Shown piece after piece: positions 20,867 through 32,400 of a stretch of DNA of 64,000 nucleotides (positions within the stretch are counted from its first letter, which is position 1; each line of letters begins with the position of its first letter). The stretch spans positions 384,899-448,898 of the forward strand of contig MNCI01003660.1 in the NCBI GenBank assembly GCA_015680685.1, in the 5' to 3' direction. This DNA is from Gnetum montanum. Taxonomy: Eukaryota; Streptophyta; Gnetopsida; Gnetales; Gnetaceae. The notes beneath the pieces were generated by a model, which worked only from the letters and a program-made list of their open reading frames with translations, did not search any database and was not told the DNA's origin. Position numbers and translations under genes: made by a program.

Positions 20867-22757
20867 TGTACTATCCGAAATCATCGATGTAAGGTTGGAG
20901 TAAAAATGAATACCAAAAGATCTCCGGGGAGATACAGCTGACCCTGCCTTCGCATGAGGGAAAGTTGGAAAAATGAAGGCAGAGTGCCTTGGATGGTCTG
21001 CATGCAAATTAACTAAGAACTTTCCCAAGCATAAGCTATGGCTTGCGCTGGGGTTATCGTAACAAACGTAACACAAATATGTAAACGGAGCGCAGATGTA
21101 ACGTAAGAACAGAACAAAATGATGCAAATGTAAAATAATGAACCAGAATAATGTAAACAATGTAATGAACCAGAATAATCTAAATAGTGCAATGGAAGGC
21201 AAAAGACTGTATTGTATTGATTTAGAGAATAAAGTGCACCGGTCAAAACGCAGCTGCATGTGTAGATGGCAGGTCAAGCATCAAGCCCCGGGATGAAGGA
21301 TGAAGCATTTGCAGATGCTCAAGTGCTAGGGATTACGTGCGCTTGAGCGTCCAAGGTTGCCAATCAATGCTCTTTAGGTCATCCTTTTTGCAAAATTGCC
21401 AACCCCATTTATGTCAATGAACAGGGTATTTATACATTTTTCTAGGCTCAGGAGTAGGATTTGTGAATGAGGTCAATGGCTATGAGATGAGCAAAAAAAA
21501 TAGATTGCGTGACAAGTGTACTAGGGCAGACTACGTTCTAGACTGGCTACATTGTATCTTACAATCTGTTTTAGCTTGCGCAAGCTAGCTTACGCCCATG
21601 TACAATTTGTAGCGTAAGAGCTTGACCAACTCAAAAATGTAAAAAAAATTTACAATGACTGATAATGTACAACAAGAGCATTTGCCTCCGGCTCGCTTGG
21701 AATTTCTGAATTTGTGACCTGGCTACTGCTGGAAATGTTTTGCTTCACCAAGGTCACCAACGTGCGTTGATCTTGACCTAGCATGCCCTCAACGTGTGTC
21801 TAAAGTGCTTTTTCTTGGTCGTGACCAATGCTCATGCTGGGCTCACGCTGCCAGTGTGACCTCAATGTGACCTCAGCGTGCGTGACCAAAATGATGCATT
21901 TTGTGTCAAAATTCCATCTTTTAAGACCTGTTTTTGAAGTGTAACTGCTGCCTAACCTTGAGGACGTCTTGTATGTTTAATTTGGGCCTGTTTGTGTTTG
22001 GATTTAGACCACTTTTGGTAGCTCAAGCTGGGCTCACGCTGTCAACGTGACCTTAGCGTGAGCTCAGCGTGACCTGGGTGTGAGCAAGCTGGGATGATAC
22101 ATTTCACACCAAATCTTGATTTTTGAGACTTGTCTTTCAAGTGCAACTACTACCTAGCCTTGGGAACAACCTACAAGCTAAATCTAAGCCTATTTATGTC
22201 TTGATCTAGGTCACTTTGGCAACTCACGCTGGGCTCACGCTATCAGCGTGAGTTGGGCGTGACTCCAGCGTGACCTCAGTGTGACCTAGGTGTAAGGAGT
22301 GAAAATGGTGTATTTTCAAGCCTGAAATCAAGATTTTGAGGGCTGGGATCTGGAGCAATCATTAATGGACCTTGAGGGGGCCTTGTACCCTCAAAATCAG
22401 GCCATTTTGACATTGTTTTGAAGCTATTTTGTGTTACTCACGTTGGACTCACGCTGGACTTACGCTACTAGCGTGACCTGGGTGTGACCTCAGCGTGAGT
22501 AGCAAGATTTGTGTGATTTTGACTTGAAATCTTAGGTTCTAGATGCTGAAACTTGGAGTAGTCATCAGTGGGCCCCGAGGGGGCCTTGCCCATTCAATTT
22601 AGGACCATTTTGGGCTGATTTAAAAGCTATCAGGGTTGGTCACGTTGAGGACAAGCTAGCTTGATAGCATGAGCATGCTGGCTTGAACAAGCTGGGTGTG
22701 AGTTCCATGCCTTAGTCAATTTTTACCTCCTGAATGCCAAAAAGGGCTTGAGTTGTT
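20867..22757 (-). repeat. 5' LTR of element D, outer end lost
   Basis: It aligns with 12616-14534 until AAAAAGGGCTTGAGTTGTT at 22757, then switches abruptly to LTR sequence of element B. About 30 bp that should end the LTR are missing. Differences from the 3' LTR are frequent, so the insertion is not recent. Confidence 0.85.
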
Positions 22758-23441
22758 ACGAGCTTTGTGGATAAACCCTACAGTACATGGTAATAGGATT
22801 TATTACTTGTTATTTATTACATGTTATTTATTACCTACATTAGCACGACATGAGTACGACTTGATTACGAGCATTGACGAATGTGTACGGCTAATCAAGG
22901 AATCGACTGCTCATCGTGATTAGTCTCTCTCCCCCTCAACTCCTAGAATGCAGGATGAGTACTAATTGATTACGAGCATCTACGGATGTGTATGGCTAGT
23001 CAAGGAATCGGATGCTCATCCCGTTTAGGCTAGTTAAGTGCCTCAGTACGACCACTTCGAGCACGTGCGTTATGTGTGGTGATCCCAGTAACGATTAGCG
23101 TTTGGTAGCCATCGTTGCATAGTTCAGGGTGTGTACGGTAAGTGGGAAGGAATGCTGATGCTAGTTAATTTAGACTTAGTCCTTAGTTAGAGTTAGTTAG
23201 TTCTCTCATCCCTTCACCCTTTAGCATAGGAGAAAAACCATAAAAGACCATAAAAATCATATACCTCGGACTTACTTAACCATACACCGTGACAACAACA
23301 AGTAAGTCTAAGAAGACAACGAATCATTAACCCCAAGTGTTCCATGGGGCGTTTAGGCATTTAGTCTGCGGAGTTCGACTGGATCGTGCATGCTACACTC
23401 GTTTCGTATGGTTGAGTGTAGGGATACCTTGCCACTCATCA
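22758..23441 (+). repeat. 5' LTR of element B, U3 missing
   Basis: It begins inside the LTR at ACGAGCTTTGTGGATAAACC, which corresponds to 31618 of the 3' LTR, and ends CACTCATCA at 23441. The TATA box and palindrome array of U3 are absent, so it lacks its own promoter. Confidence 0.88.
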
Positions 23442-23442
23442 T

Positions 23443-23460
23443 TGGCGCCATTGCCGGGGA
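23443..23460 (+). other. Primer-binding site of element B (tRNA-Asp type)
   Basis: TGGCGCCATTGCCGGGGA lies one base after the LTR. It has one mismatch to the site in C, which is the perfect tRNA-Asp complement as I know it. Confidence 0.82.
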
Positions 23461-23582
23461 CTAAGTGTTTGTGCGCTAAATAGAACATAAGGGATATCAC
23501 TCACATCATTGTGAGCCTTAACGAACCTTCAGGTTAATCAAGAGAAAATTTATATAATGGTGAATTAGCACACCAGTTAAAA

Positions 23583-26081
23583 ATGCCTTCTTCTCATAAG
23601 AGCAACTCACCACCTAAGGACCACACACGAGACAGTCGGCAACATAAAACACATAACCAAAATCAGCCAAGTCCTAAACAATATAAGATGACATATACTC
23701 ATCCCGATGAGTATATCCCTAATTTTACTTTTATTCTCCATCAGGACGAACAGCTACAGTGGAGAGATTTGCAAGGTAACATTGTGTTACCCCCAAATCA
23801 ATCAATCTCTCACATGCTTTTCCATGCCTTGGCACAGATAAGCATGACTAAACTATTTGCTGAATACGTTGTAAAATATTTTGATATGAGGGATTATTAT
23901 CCCACAAATGTCCAACGTATGAGAGACTTAAGGCAGGAGAGTCAACATGCACTATTGAAGGACAAAGCCCCGCACGTCCTTAGTGAAATAGGAGATGAGA
24001 AACCCCTTATCACGAGTTCTTTAACAAACGATGTTCCCCCTCCTAATGATGACGAGGAGGTTGGGTATCAGAACCTACGATCAACGATACATATCCCTGG
24101 TTCTGATGCCCGTGAACGCCAACTGTTCACAGAGGGAACAAACACTTATGCTAAGGACGGGCACTTAGATCGTCACTACGATCGGGGCCATAGCAGCCGA
24201 AGAGAAGGTAAGAAACATCGTCATGGCGATGGTTCCCCTTCTTCTTCTCCTTCTTCACATCACTCACCATCTCCTTCCACATCTAGGCATAGCCACCATG
24301 AACATAAGGGTGAGGATAAAAGTAAGAAGGACGAAAGACCTCAACGGGAAAGTCGAGAGAGAGGACAAGGGCAAGGACGTAGGGAGAGTAGGGAACAACG
24401 CAGACATCACAGGTGTCATGAAAGAGATGATCATGACGAGCCCCTACTCGCAACCCAAAGTATGCTTGACATAACAAAGGCAGTTAGGATTCCCATAAGG
24501 CATTTAAAAGATAGTTGGATCAAACGATTAGACATGAACAACATCCCACAATTTGAAGGGGGATATAATGTAGATCCGCAAAATCATTTATAGGCATTCC
24601 ACGATGCCTGTGCGTTGCAGAATATAGAAAATGAGTGGCAAAAACTTAAGTTGTTCCCAAGGACACTCACCAAGGAAGCAGAGAGCTTGTACCAGTCTCT
24701 AGAATCGGAAACCATTAGGAGGTGGAGTACAATGCTAGAACTGTTCAACGAAAAGTATCAGACGTACTCCAGAGTGTCCAATTTGCGTAAGCAGATCCAA
24801 GGCTGGAAGCAAGGTACACATGAACCCTTGGATGCTTCCATGGCCCGCTATTACACATTGTTACATCGTTGCCCAGGCCATGGGTACGCTCAGTGGGATC
24901 AACTTCGCCACATCGTGGATGGGCTAAGGCATGAAACTAGAAGAACCCTTGGAACTTATGCCCAAGGGAGACTCTCACAACTTAGAGCCCATGAAGTACG
25001 TAGATTGTTGGAGCAAGTAGCAAACGAATAAGGTGAGCTACAAAAAAGGGAAAGTGCGGAAGAGTACAACCGCGATCCCTCCCTTCGAAAGAAGGGAGTG
25101 AAATTTTGTGATGAAGAGGATGAGTCACCAATCGAAGAGTTGGTGAACTGGAAAACCTTGCCGATCCAAAAATTAACAACAGAAATAACAGCTAAGGTAG
25201 ATGACGTATGGAGTTCCTTAGACTCTAAAATTGAAACTGTCTTAAAAATTGTAGAAGAGTCTACGGTAAAACAAAGTAGTGACAAACGTAAGAAAAAGTG
25301 GAGAGATTTAAGCCCTGCACATAACAAGGGTAAGGGGAAAATCACTAACTCCGATGTGGCTGTGGACTCTAACACCGACAATGACGGTGGATGTGAGATT
25401 TGCCATTATGACCTTCCAAAGGGATGCTGCCCCATCATCTCACATCTATAGGAGTCTGAGGTGTATGCGCTTAATCCAAGACTCAACCAATGATAAACAC
25501 CCCGAAGGTTACCTTATCCACAAGGTAACCCAAGGCAGTTCCACCAACCACTAATGTATTATCCAAGTGGAACTCCACCATAACCCATCGGACAGCATCA
25601 GCAGTGGCAATACCCACAGTTCTAGGGAATGCCATCGCCAACACAACAGTACCCTTACCGACCACCTAATCCTTATGGTTATTATGGGAAGTAGCCGATT
25701 TCCCCAGGTGACTCTATGGGTCACATAAACCCTCCGCGTTACTACCAAGTTCAGGAGTATTTTAGGACTCCTTATCCTTCGGGAAATGCTCCATACCCAT
25801 ACTATCCTCCAAATCCATCCGCATCTCTTGTGCCAGTAGCCCCACCGCCAACCGCTCCAACAAAGCCTAGAGTAAATCCCACTCAACCGCAACAACCCAA
25901 CACTGCGAGGGCTCCCAATCCTTCAATATCAGTTGGTTCTAACAATCCAACCAAGCCTTCACCTTCACAAGCGGCTGAGCATCCTAACACCCCCATACCA
26001 AATAAGATTTCGGGAAACCCTTCGATGGAGAAATCGCGTCCAATGCATACAATTATGTTAACACATACAGTAACTGACTAG
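23583..26081 (+). pseudogene. gag of element B
   Basis: The ATG at 23583 opens 336 codons up to a TAG at 24591-24593. The N-terminal ~150 residues hold a block (THPDEYIPNFTFILHQDEQL) shared with A and E that I do not recognise. A Ser/His/Arg/Glu-rich, strongly charged region follows (24120-24430). The capsid-like gag domain begins near 24470, crosses the stop, and continues to a TAA at 25029 (FPRTLTKEAESLYQSL, YQTYSRVSNLRKQIQGW, RCPGHGYAQWDQLRHIVDGL); it matches the retrotransposon gag domain. At 25390-25440 there is CEICHYDLPKGCC, a knuckle-like motif with H replaced by L. 25500-26081 is Pro/Gln/Tyr-rich. Confidence 0.88.
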
Positions 26082-27590
26082 ATCAAGGTCGGCCACCTTC
26101 CAAAGAAATTATCGGATCCGGGAGTCCCCCTAGTTTACCTCTAAGTCGCTGGGAATGAACCCCATAAGGCTCTTCTCGACTCAGGTTCCAGAGTCAACTT
26201 AATCTCACAAGAACTGTATAAAACCTGGAACCTGCCTCCACTCAAGAAGAGCAATGTTCACCTAGAGCTGGCTGATCAATCCATCACTATTCCTTTGGAA
26301 CAGGTTGAGGACATTGTTACCACTGTTGATGGATGGTCATATCCAGTTGATTTCCTAGTGATACAAATAAACAATGACAAAGGGGATTTCCCAATTATAA
26401 TGGGAAGGGCATGGCTGAATACAATCGACGCACGCTTAGGAATTCGCAACCTTTCCCTAGAAATATCCAAGACAGATACTTTTGGAAAAATTGAGAGGAA
26501 AAGAGTTCCATGCATCGCATATAGTGACACAGGGTATCATTGCATGCAGAAATCATGGTTGATGCGAAGTTTAACATTGCCTACATGCAATCGGTGTGCA
26601 TGGGATATTGACATACAAAAGTGCCTATATGCGACAGCCACACAAAAAGAAAACACCCAGTCGCTGATGGTTGATAAAGAGAATAACTTGACAACCTGCA
26701 TGGAACTAGGTGAGGGAATAACTAGTGCTTACATTGNCGACAACCTGCATGGAACTAGGTGAGGGAATAACTAGTGCTTACATTGAAGGCACAGACGTAT
26801 TAGAGCAAGTCTGTTGCCAACCTTCAGCCCTTAACTCCGAAAATATTAATTGGGGAAAGTTGGAGATTCCTAAGGAGTTCAAACAAGAGCCCCTAGATTT
26901 AAAACTGTTGCCCACCGGTTTGGAATACGTGGTCATTAAAAACGAAAAATCGGTGATCATCAACGCAGAGCTCGCACCCAAGCAAAAATAAAGTTTGCTA
27001 AAGGTGATAAACAAGTGGTCAATAGCCTTTGCCTGGTCATACATTGAACTAACCGGAATAGATCCTAGGATATGCCAGCATAGGATTTACATAGACCCCT
27101 CTATGAAGCCTCACAAACAACCCCAGAGGCGATTGAACCCGAAGTTAAAACAAATAGTGAAAGAGGAGCTAGAGCAGCTTCTCAAGGCTGGGTTCATTTA
27201 CCCTATCACTGATAGCGAATGGGTTAGTCCTCTTGTCATCGTACCGAGAAAAGAAGATAAATGGAGGGTATGTATAGATTTTAGGTTATTAAGTATGGCA
27301 ACATTCAAAGATCACTTCCCATTGCCATTCGTTGACCAAGTCTTAGACACTATAGCAGGGCATCGCTATTACAGTTTTCTGGATGGATATAGTGGATACA
27401 ACCAAATATGAATTGTGCCAAAAGACCAAGCCAAAACAACGTTCACCAGTCCTTGGGGAACGTTTGCGTACAAACAAATGTCTTTTGGCTTATGCAATGC
27501 ACCTGCCACGTTCCAACGATTAGTTCTAAGCATCTTTCAATAGCAAATAGGTAACGGAGTAGAAGTCTTCATGGACGACTTCTCCACTTA
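26082..27590 (+). pseudogene. pol of element B, left part: protease and reverse transcriptase
   Basis: The retropepsin has the active site LLDSGSRVNLIS (DSG at 26178-26186) and the later motif FPIIMGRAWL (about 26389-26418). A 47-bp duplication around a single N (26690-26785) breaks the linker and looks like an assembly fault. RT starts after a TAA near 26989: SEWVSPLVIVPRKEDKWRVC, HRYYSFLDGYSGYNQI, FGLCNAPATFQRL and FMDDFST at 27571, where the catalytic Asp pair is kept. Stops at 27409-27411 (TGA) and 27541-27543 (TAG) interrupt RT. It runs into the N gap before RNase H. Confidence 0.9.
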
Positions 27591-28450
27591 NNNNNNNNNN
27601 NNNNNNNNNNNNNNNNNNNNNNNNNNNNNNNNNNNNNNNNNNNNNNNNNNNNNNNNNNNNNNNNNNNNNNNNNNNNNNNNNNNNNNNNNNNNNNNNNNNN
27701 NNNNNNNNNNNNNNNNNNNNNNNNNNNNNNNNNNNNNNNNNNNNNNNNNNNNNNNNNNNNNNNNNNNNNNNNNNNNNNNNNNNNNNNNNNNNNNNNNNNN
27801 NNNNNNNNNNNNNNNNNNNNNNNNNNNNNNNNNNNNNNNNNNNNNNNNNNNNNNNNNNNNNNNNNNNNNNNNNNNNNNNNNNNNNNNNNNNNNNNNNNNN
27901 NNNNNNNNNNNNNNNNNNNNNNNNNNNNNNNNNNNNNNNNNNNNNNNNNNNNNNNNNNNNNNNNNNNNNNNNNNNNNNNNNNNNNNNNNNNNNNNNNNNN
28001 NNNNNNNNNNNNNNNNNNNNNNNNNNNNNNNNNNNNNNNNNNNNNNNNNNNNNNNNNNNNNNNNNNNNNNNNNNNNNNNNNNNNNNNNNNNNNNNNNNNN
28101 NNNNNNNNNNNNNNNNNNNNNNNNNNNNNNNNNNNNNNNNNNNNNNNNNNNNNNNNNNNNNNNNNNNNNNNNNNNNNNNNNNNNNNNNNNNNNNNNNNNN
28201 NNNNNNNNNNNNNNNNNNNNNNNNNNNNNNNNNNNNNNNNNNNNNNNNNNNNNNNNNNNNNNNNNNNNNNNNNNNNNNNNNNNNNNNNNNNNNNNNNNNN
28301 NNNNNNNNNNNNNNNNNNNNNNNNNNNNNNNNNNNNNNNNNNNNNNNNNNNNNNNNNNNNNNNNNNNNNNNNNNNNNNNNNNNNNNNNNNNNNNNNNNNN
28401 NNNNNNNNNNNNNNNNNNNNNNNNNNNNNNNNNNNNNNNNNNNNNNNNNN
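27591..28450. other. Assembly gap (860 N) within pol of element B
   Basis: Unsequenced bases replace the end of RT, RNase H and the N-terminal part of integrase. In E the same two anchor points (MDDFST and the AATGGATTCA word before integrase) are about 1240 bp apart, so the gap is about 380 bp shorter than E predicts. Confidence 0.95.
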
Positions 28451-29335
28451 AATGGATTCAGCCCTTAGAACCCTTCGATATTTGGGGAATAGATTTTATG
28501 GGACCGATTACACCAATGTCCTACGGAAAAGCATATATAATCGTTGCTGTTGATTACTTAACCAAATGGGCTAAAGCAGCCGATGTAACAGACTACACAT
28601 CATCTACAGCTGCACGATTTGTACAACAACAAATCATTAACAGGTTTGGTGTGCCACGTGTGCTCATCTCCGATAATGGAACACATTTTACAAGTGCAAC
28701 CTTTCGGAAACTGATGCAACGCTTAGGGGTTGAACATAAACTGACCACACCTTACCATCCCCAAGCTAATGGTCAAGCCAAGGTTACTAATAGGGAGATT
28801 ACAAGAATATTAACATGAACAATTAGCAAATTTAGGTGAGACTGGAGCACGAAACTAAACGACGCTCTTTGGGTGTATCGTTCCACTTGGAAGCTCCCTA
28901 CAGGATATTCTCCCTATGAGCTAGTGTACGGGAAACTTCCAAAACTCCCTATACAGAATGAGCTCCATACATTGTCCATGGCTTACGAACTTCACCTAGA
29001 TCTCGACCTAGCACAAAAACAACGATTAGCAACTTTGCATGTGTTAGATGAGAATAGATTGGTTACACTATTGTTAAATGAGTTGCACAAGGCACACAGT
29101 AAATAGCATCATGACTTAAGGATCCGAAGGTTTAAGTACCAACCAGGAGATAAGGTCCTTTACTGAAACCCCATGCATGTACCCCAACGTACAAAGTTTC
29201 AAACCTTGTGAGAAGGACCTTATATTATTCATACTACCTTCCCCTCTAGAGCCATGATGATATATAAGCCTGACAGCCCAGATAAAAGGTTATTGGTTAA
29301 TGTACAACAAACAAAACTTTTCCGTGAATTCGCAA
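28451..29335 (+). pseudogene. pol of element B, right part: integrase
   Basis: The core starts with [18 protein letters not shown] (first catalytic Asp), then [16 protein letters not shown] (second Asp). The third catalytic position, normally Glu in NGQAE, is Lys here ([11 protein letters not shown], 28768-28800), which should abolish activity. A stop follows at 28816-28818. The C-terminal part continues as YGKLPKLPIQNELHTL and LDENRLVTLLLNELHKAHSK to a TAG at 29104, then with further stops to about 29335. It matches the E integrase at 9777-10016. Confidence 0.88.
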
Positions 29336-31340
29336 TAGCCAGTGCAAGTTACACCTCCACCAACAAGCAATCTCGCTCATTATTTTGAATCTCTCCCTTA
29401 CAACTCAGTCATGGGGGAGATGGCCACCTATGCTAATCATATGGGACCCTCAGTTCTTTTTCAATTTTTGTTTTACATGTTTTTATTTTACAACGTTTTT
29501 ATTTTACACATTTTTGTTTTACAAATTTCTTTAACTTTTCTAGTTTTTGTTTTACATCGTTATACTTTTTCCATTTTTTTTCTGTGTGTGTGTGATCCAC
29601 CCTGTAAGTTTGTCCCATAATAAGTGTTCGGAATGATGGTATGAACTGTTTTCATATTGATTGTTAATGTTTGGTTTTTACCTTTCAGTCACAATGTTGA
29701 TACTAAGGTATGTTCCTTTTGATATAATAAGCAATGAGTTCATTTCATCCATCCATCCACCAGTTTCTATGGTTTCTCTCGACTTGAAAATGTACAGTCC
29801 CTTCTTAATAAGAACTTAAATGAATCGGTGACTGGGCATTTCTCAAACTAAGGAAGGACTCACGGATTGAAAATGGTGTGACTTCAAGGGAACTTGATGC
29901 TTTTGTGTTGGCCGTTCTCTTAGGTGCTTGGATGTTTTCTTCTTGAGTTTTCTTACCATTCTGATGTTACCCAACTATCGGAAGCTGAGACAATAAAAAT
30001 AAGAAGTCTTTGCATGGTGTGGTTCTCACACATAAAAACACAAAACACAAAAAAAATAAATAAATAAACAAAGTGAGAATTCAAAGCACACCCCTTAGAC
30101 GAATAAATTTGGGCTACAAGCACTAGTTATGGAACCAAAAGTGTTCCCTCTAACTAAGGCCCTTCTTGCTTCCCATTCTCTCCTTTGTTTCGTCAGAATG
30201 GTAGTGACTCTTGGAGGATGCATTCTTGTTATCTAAGTGGATGGTTTAACCGAATCCATTGATGCGAAGTCACTGGATGTGATTGGTTTGAGGCCGGAGT
30301 TGGAATGAGAATTGCTAAGTCACATTAATCATAAACTACACAAGGGGCTATACACCACCTTGTTCTTGGGATTCCATTCCATTCTCTTCTCTCCAACCTT
30401 CTCTCCATTGTTCACCTCATTGCCGATTGTATCATTAGTGTATATATTTTGGTCAATGCATTGTTTTCTTTTTGGTAAATTCTTGTAGTTAAGACTTTAA
30501 CTCTTGTTCCAAATAACATTCCCGGAGCCTATAGACTCTTTGACTATGGGTTTGTCAGGGCATTAAGGGCATGAGCCTACTTTGGGGAGGACCCACTGAC
30601 ATTCCTATTTGGAGCATTAGTTAAATTCTTTCCCTTAAAATTTTGCAATTAATTTTATTTTGTTCATTACCATCTTGACATTCATTTCACTGATGTTTTC
30701 AGTTGTCCCTTTTTATCTATCTTTCTTACTCCTTTTCTTTCTCCATTCTAACGCTACTGGGGGTTCGCGATTAGTCATGGGGGTACGGGGCCTGATTTTT
30801 TTCGATTTTCTCCTAGCCCCAAAATTTTTGATTTTTGATTTTCTTCCTAACCCCTACACCTTCGGTAGTCATCAGTAACATATTCCTAGATCCATATTAG
30901 CCATACCACAACCTACCCAGTGGACCTACACCAAAGCAAGGTATCAATTACATGATGATTCATTTACCCTTGCTAATATAAGATTGTGTTGTGTGTGCAG
31001 ATGGCAATCATACAAATAACGGATTGGATCTGGAGCAAACACTTGGAATAGAGCAGCTATGAAAGGAGCAAGATCAATGGCACACATATGGATGGACAAC
31101 AAAGACGCAATCTGGGCATTGGCAGCAGCAACACTTCTTTCTCTCTCTCTTTCTCAGCTGCCAACTAAGGCCTGATGTCATTATAATAAGGTGTTCACCC
31201 TTATTGTCATGAACACTAGTTTTGTCAAGTCTTGTAATGATGATCCGTTGACATTTCATCCCATTAGTTCCATTTCCCTCAATAATTCCATACCTTCCCG
31301 ATATTATTGTAAGGAACTCGAGGATGAGTTTTCATTCAGT
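29336..31340 (+). other. 3' non-coding region of element B
   Basis: About 2 kb without a supportable gene. It starts with repeated TTTTTATTTTACA / TTTTTGTTTTACA words (29455-29560), also present in E and, in altered form, in C. The rest parallels 7531-9700 of E. The last bases, GAGTTTTCATTCAGTCATGG, are nearly the same as those before the 3' LTR of C. Confidence 0.65.
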
Positions 31341-31350
31341 CATGGGGGTA
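31341..31350 (+). other. Polypurine tract of element B
   Basis: CATGGGGGTA directly precedes the LTR start TGATGAGACG. The same ten bases precede the 3' LTR of C. Confidence 0.75.
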
Positions 31351-32194
31351 TGATGAGACGCGATATCGCGGTCGTCACGATATCACGTCGTCCCCTATGA
31401 TATCACGTACGCAATATCGCGGTCCGCAGCCAAATCTATAAATAAGAGGTAGCACTCCCCTTATTTCTCATCCTAGGCTAGAAGTAGCGAAGCTCTGGCA
31501 GTTTGATCACTCCAGAGATAGAATATTTTCCATGTGCCCGCAGTAGGAGTCCCCAAGTGAACGGATCTTTATTCAAGTAGCTTTGTACCTGAACGCAAGT
31601 TGTGTACGGCAATAAAGATGAGCTTTGTGGATAAACCTTGCAGTGCATGGAATACAATTTATTACTTGTTATTTATTACATGTTATTTATTACTTGCATT
31701 AGCGCGGCATCAGTACGACTTGATTACGAGCATTTATGAATGTGTACAGCTAGTCAAGGAATCGGCTGCTCATCATGTTTAGGCTAGTTAAGTGCCTCAG
31801 TATGACCACTTCAAGCACATGCGTTATGTGTGGTGATCCCAGTAACAATTAACATTTGGTAGCCATAGTTGCATAGTTTAGGGTGTGTACGGTAAGTGGG
31901 AACGGATGCTGATGCTAGTTAATTTAGACTTAGTCCTTAGTTAGAGTTAGTTAGTTTTCTCAACCCTTCACCCTTTAGCGTAGAAGAAAAACCATAAAAG
32001 ACCATAAAAATCATATACCTCAGACTTACTTAACCATACACCGTGACAACAACAAGTAACTCTGGGAAGACACGAATGATTAACCCCAAGTGTTCCATGG
32101 GGCGTTTAGGCATTTAGTCTGCAGAGTTCGATTGGATCGTGCGTGCTACGCTTGTTTCGTATGGTTGAGTGTAGGGGTACCTCGCCACTCATCA
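31351..32194 (+). repeat. 3' LTR of element B
   Basis: Complete, TGATGAGACG to CACTCATCA, 844 bp. U3 has four ATATC palindromes in the first 90 bp (for example GCGATATCGCGG), then the TATA box CTATAAATAAG at 31436-31446. This is the reference LTR for the A/B subfamily in this window. Confidence 0.92.
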
Positions 32195-32400
32195 CAGAGG
32201 AAGACAAAGGAACAAGGTTGTCAACTTCAGGTGTATTAGAGAGCTTAGGTGGACTGTAGGATCGAAAAAAAGATCTTTTCTTTAATCGAGTATCTAAATC
32301 ACTCAGTTGATTAATCGGTTGTAGGTTAATGGCCCTAGTAGCATTACATTGTTGCAGCTGAGCTGGTAGTTCACCCTACATAGGTGGAGTAGGTGGTAGC
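32195..32400 (-). pseudogene. Element E coding fragment between gag and protease
   Basis: On the minus strand this reads as one frame with a single stop: PPTPPM, then GELPAQLQQCNATRAINLQP, later DTRLKKRSFFRSYSPPKLS. Coding bias and position between E gag and the missing protease support it as E sequence. I do not recognise the domain. Confidence 0.55.

Larger units (their letters stand above)
12616..22757 (-). mobile_element. Element D: gag-protease-only LTR retrotransposon (probably Tat-like)
   Basis: Two ~1.9-kb LTRs in the same orientation (12616-14534 and 20867-22757) flank 6.3 kb that codes, on the minus strand, for a gag and a retropepsin but no RT, RNase H or integrase. The primer site lies beside the right LTR and a pyrimidine run (polypurine in element sense) beside the left one. 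It is inserted in E just after the protease region; the left flank is GTCGA (12611-12615). The right flank and the last ~30 bp of the 5' LTR are lost at a junction with B. It should depend on another element for reverse transcription and integration. Confidence 0.85.
22758..32194 (+). mobile_element. Element B: Athila-like gag-pol LTR retrotransposon with truncated 5' LTR
   Basis: Plus strand order: partial LTR, tRNA-Asp-type primer site, gag, protease, RT, an 860-N gap, integrase, long non-coding 3' region, polypurine site, complete 3' LTR. It is the fullest coding copy of its family here but has in-frame stops throughout. It interrupts E between the gag end (32195-32400) and protease. The first ~267 bp of the 5' LTR, with the promoter, are missing, so no target duplication can be checked (right flank CAGAG). 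Confidence 0.9.
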
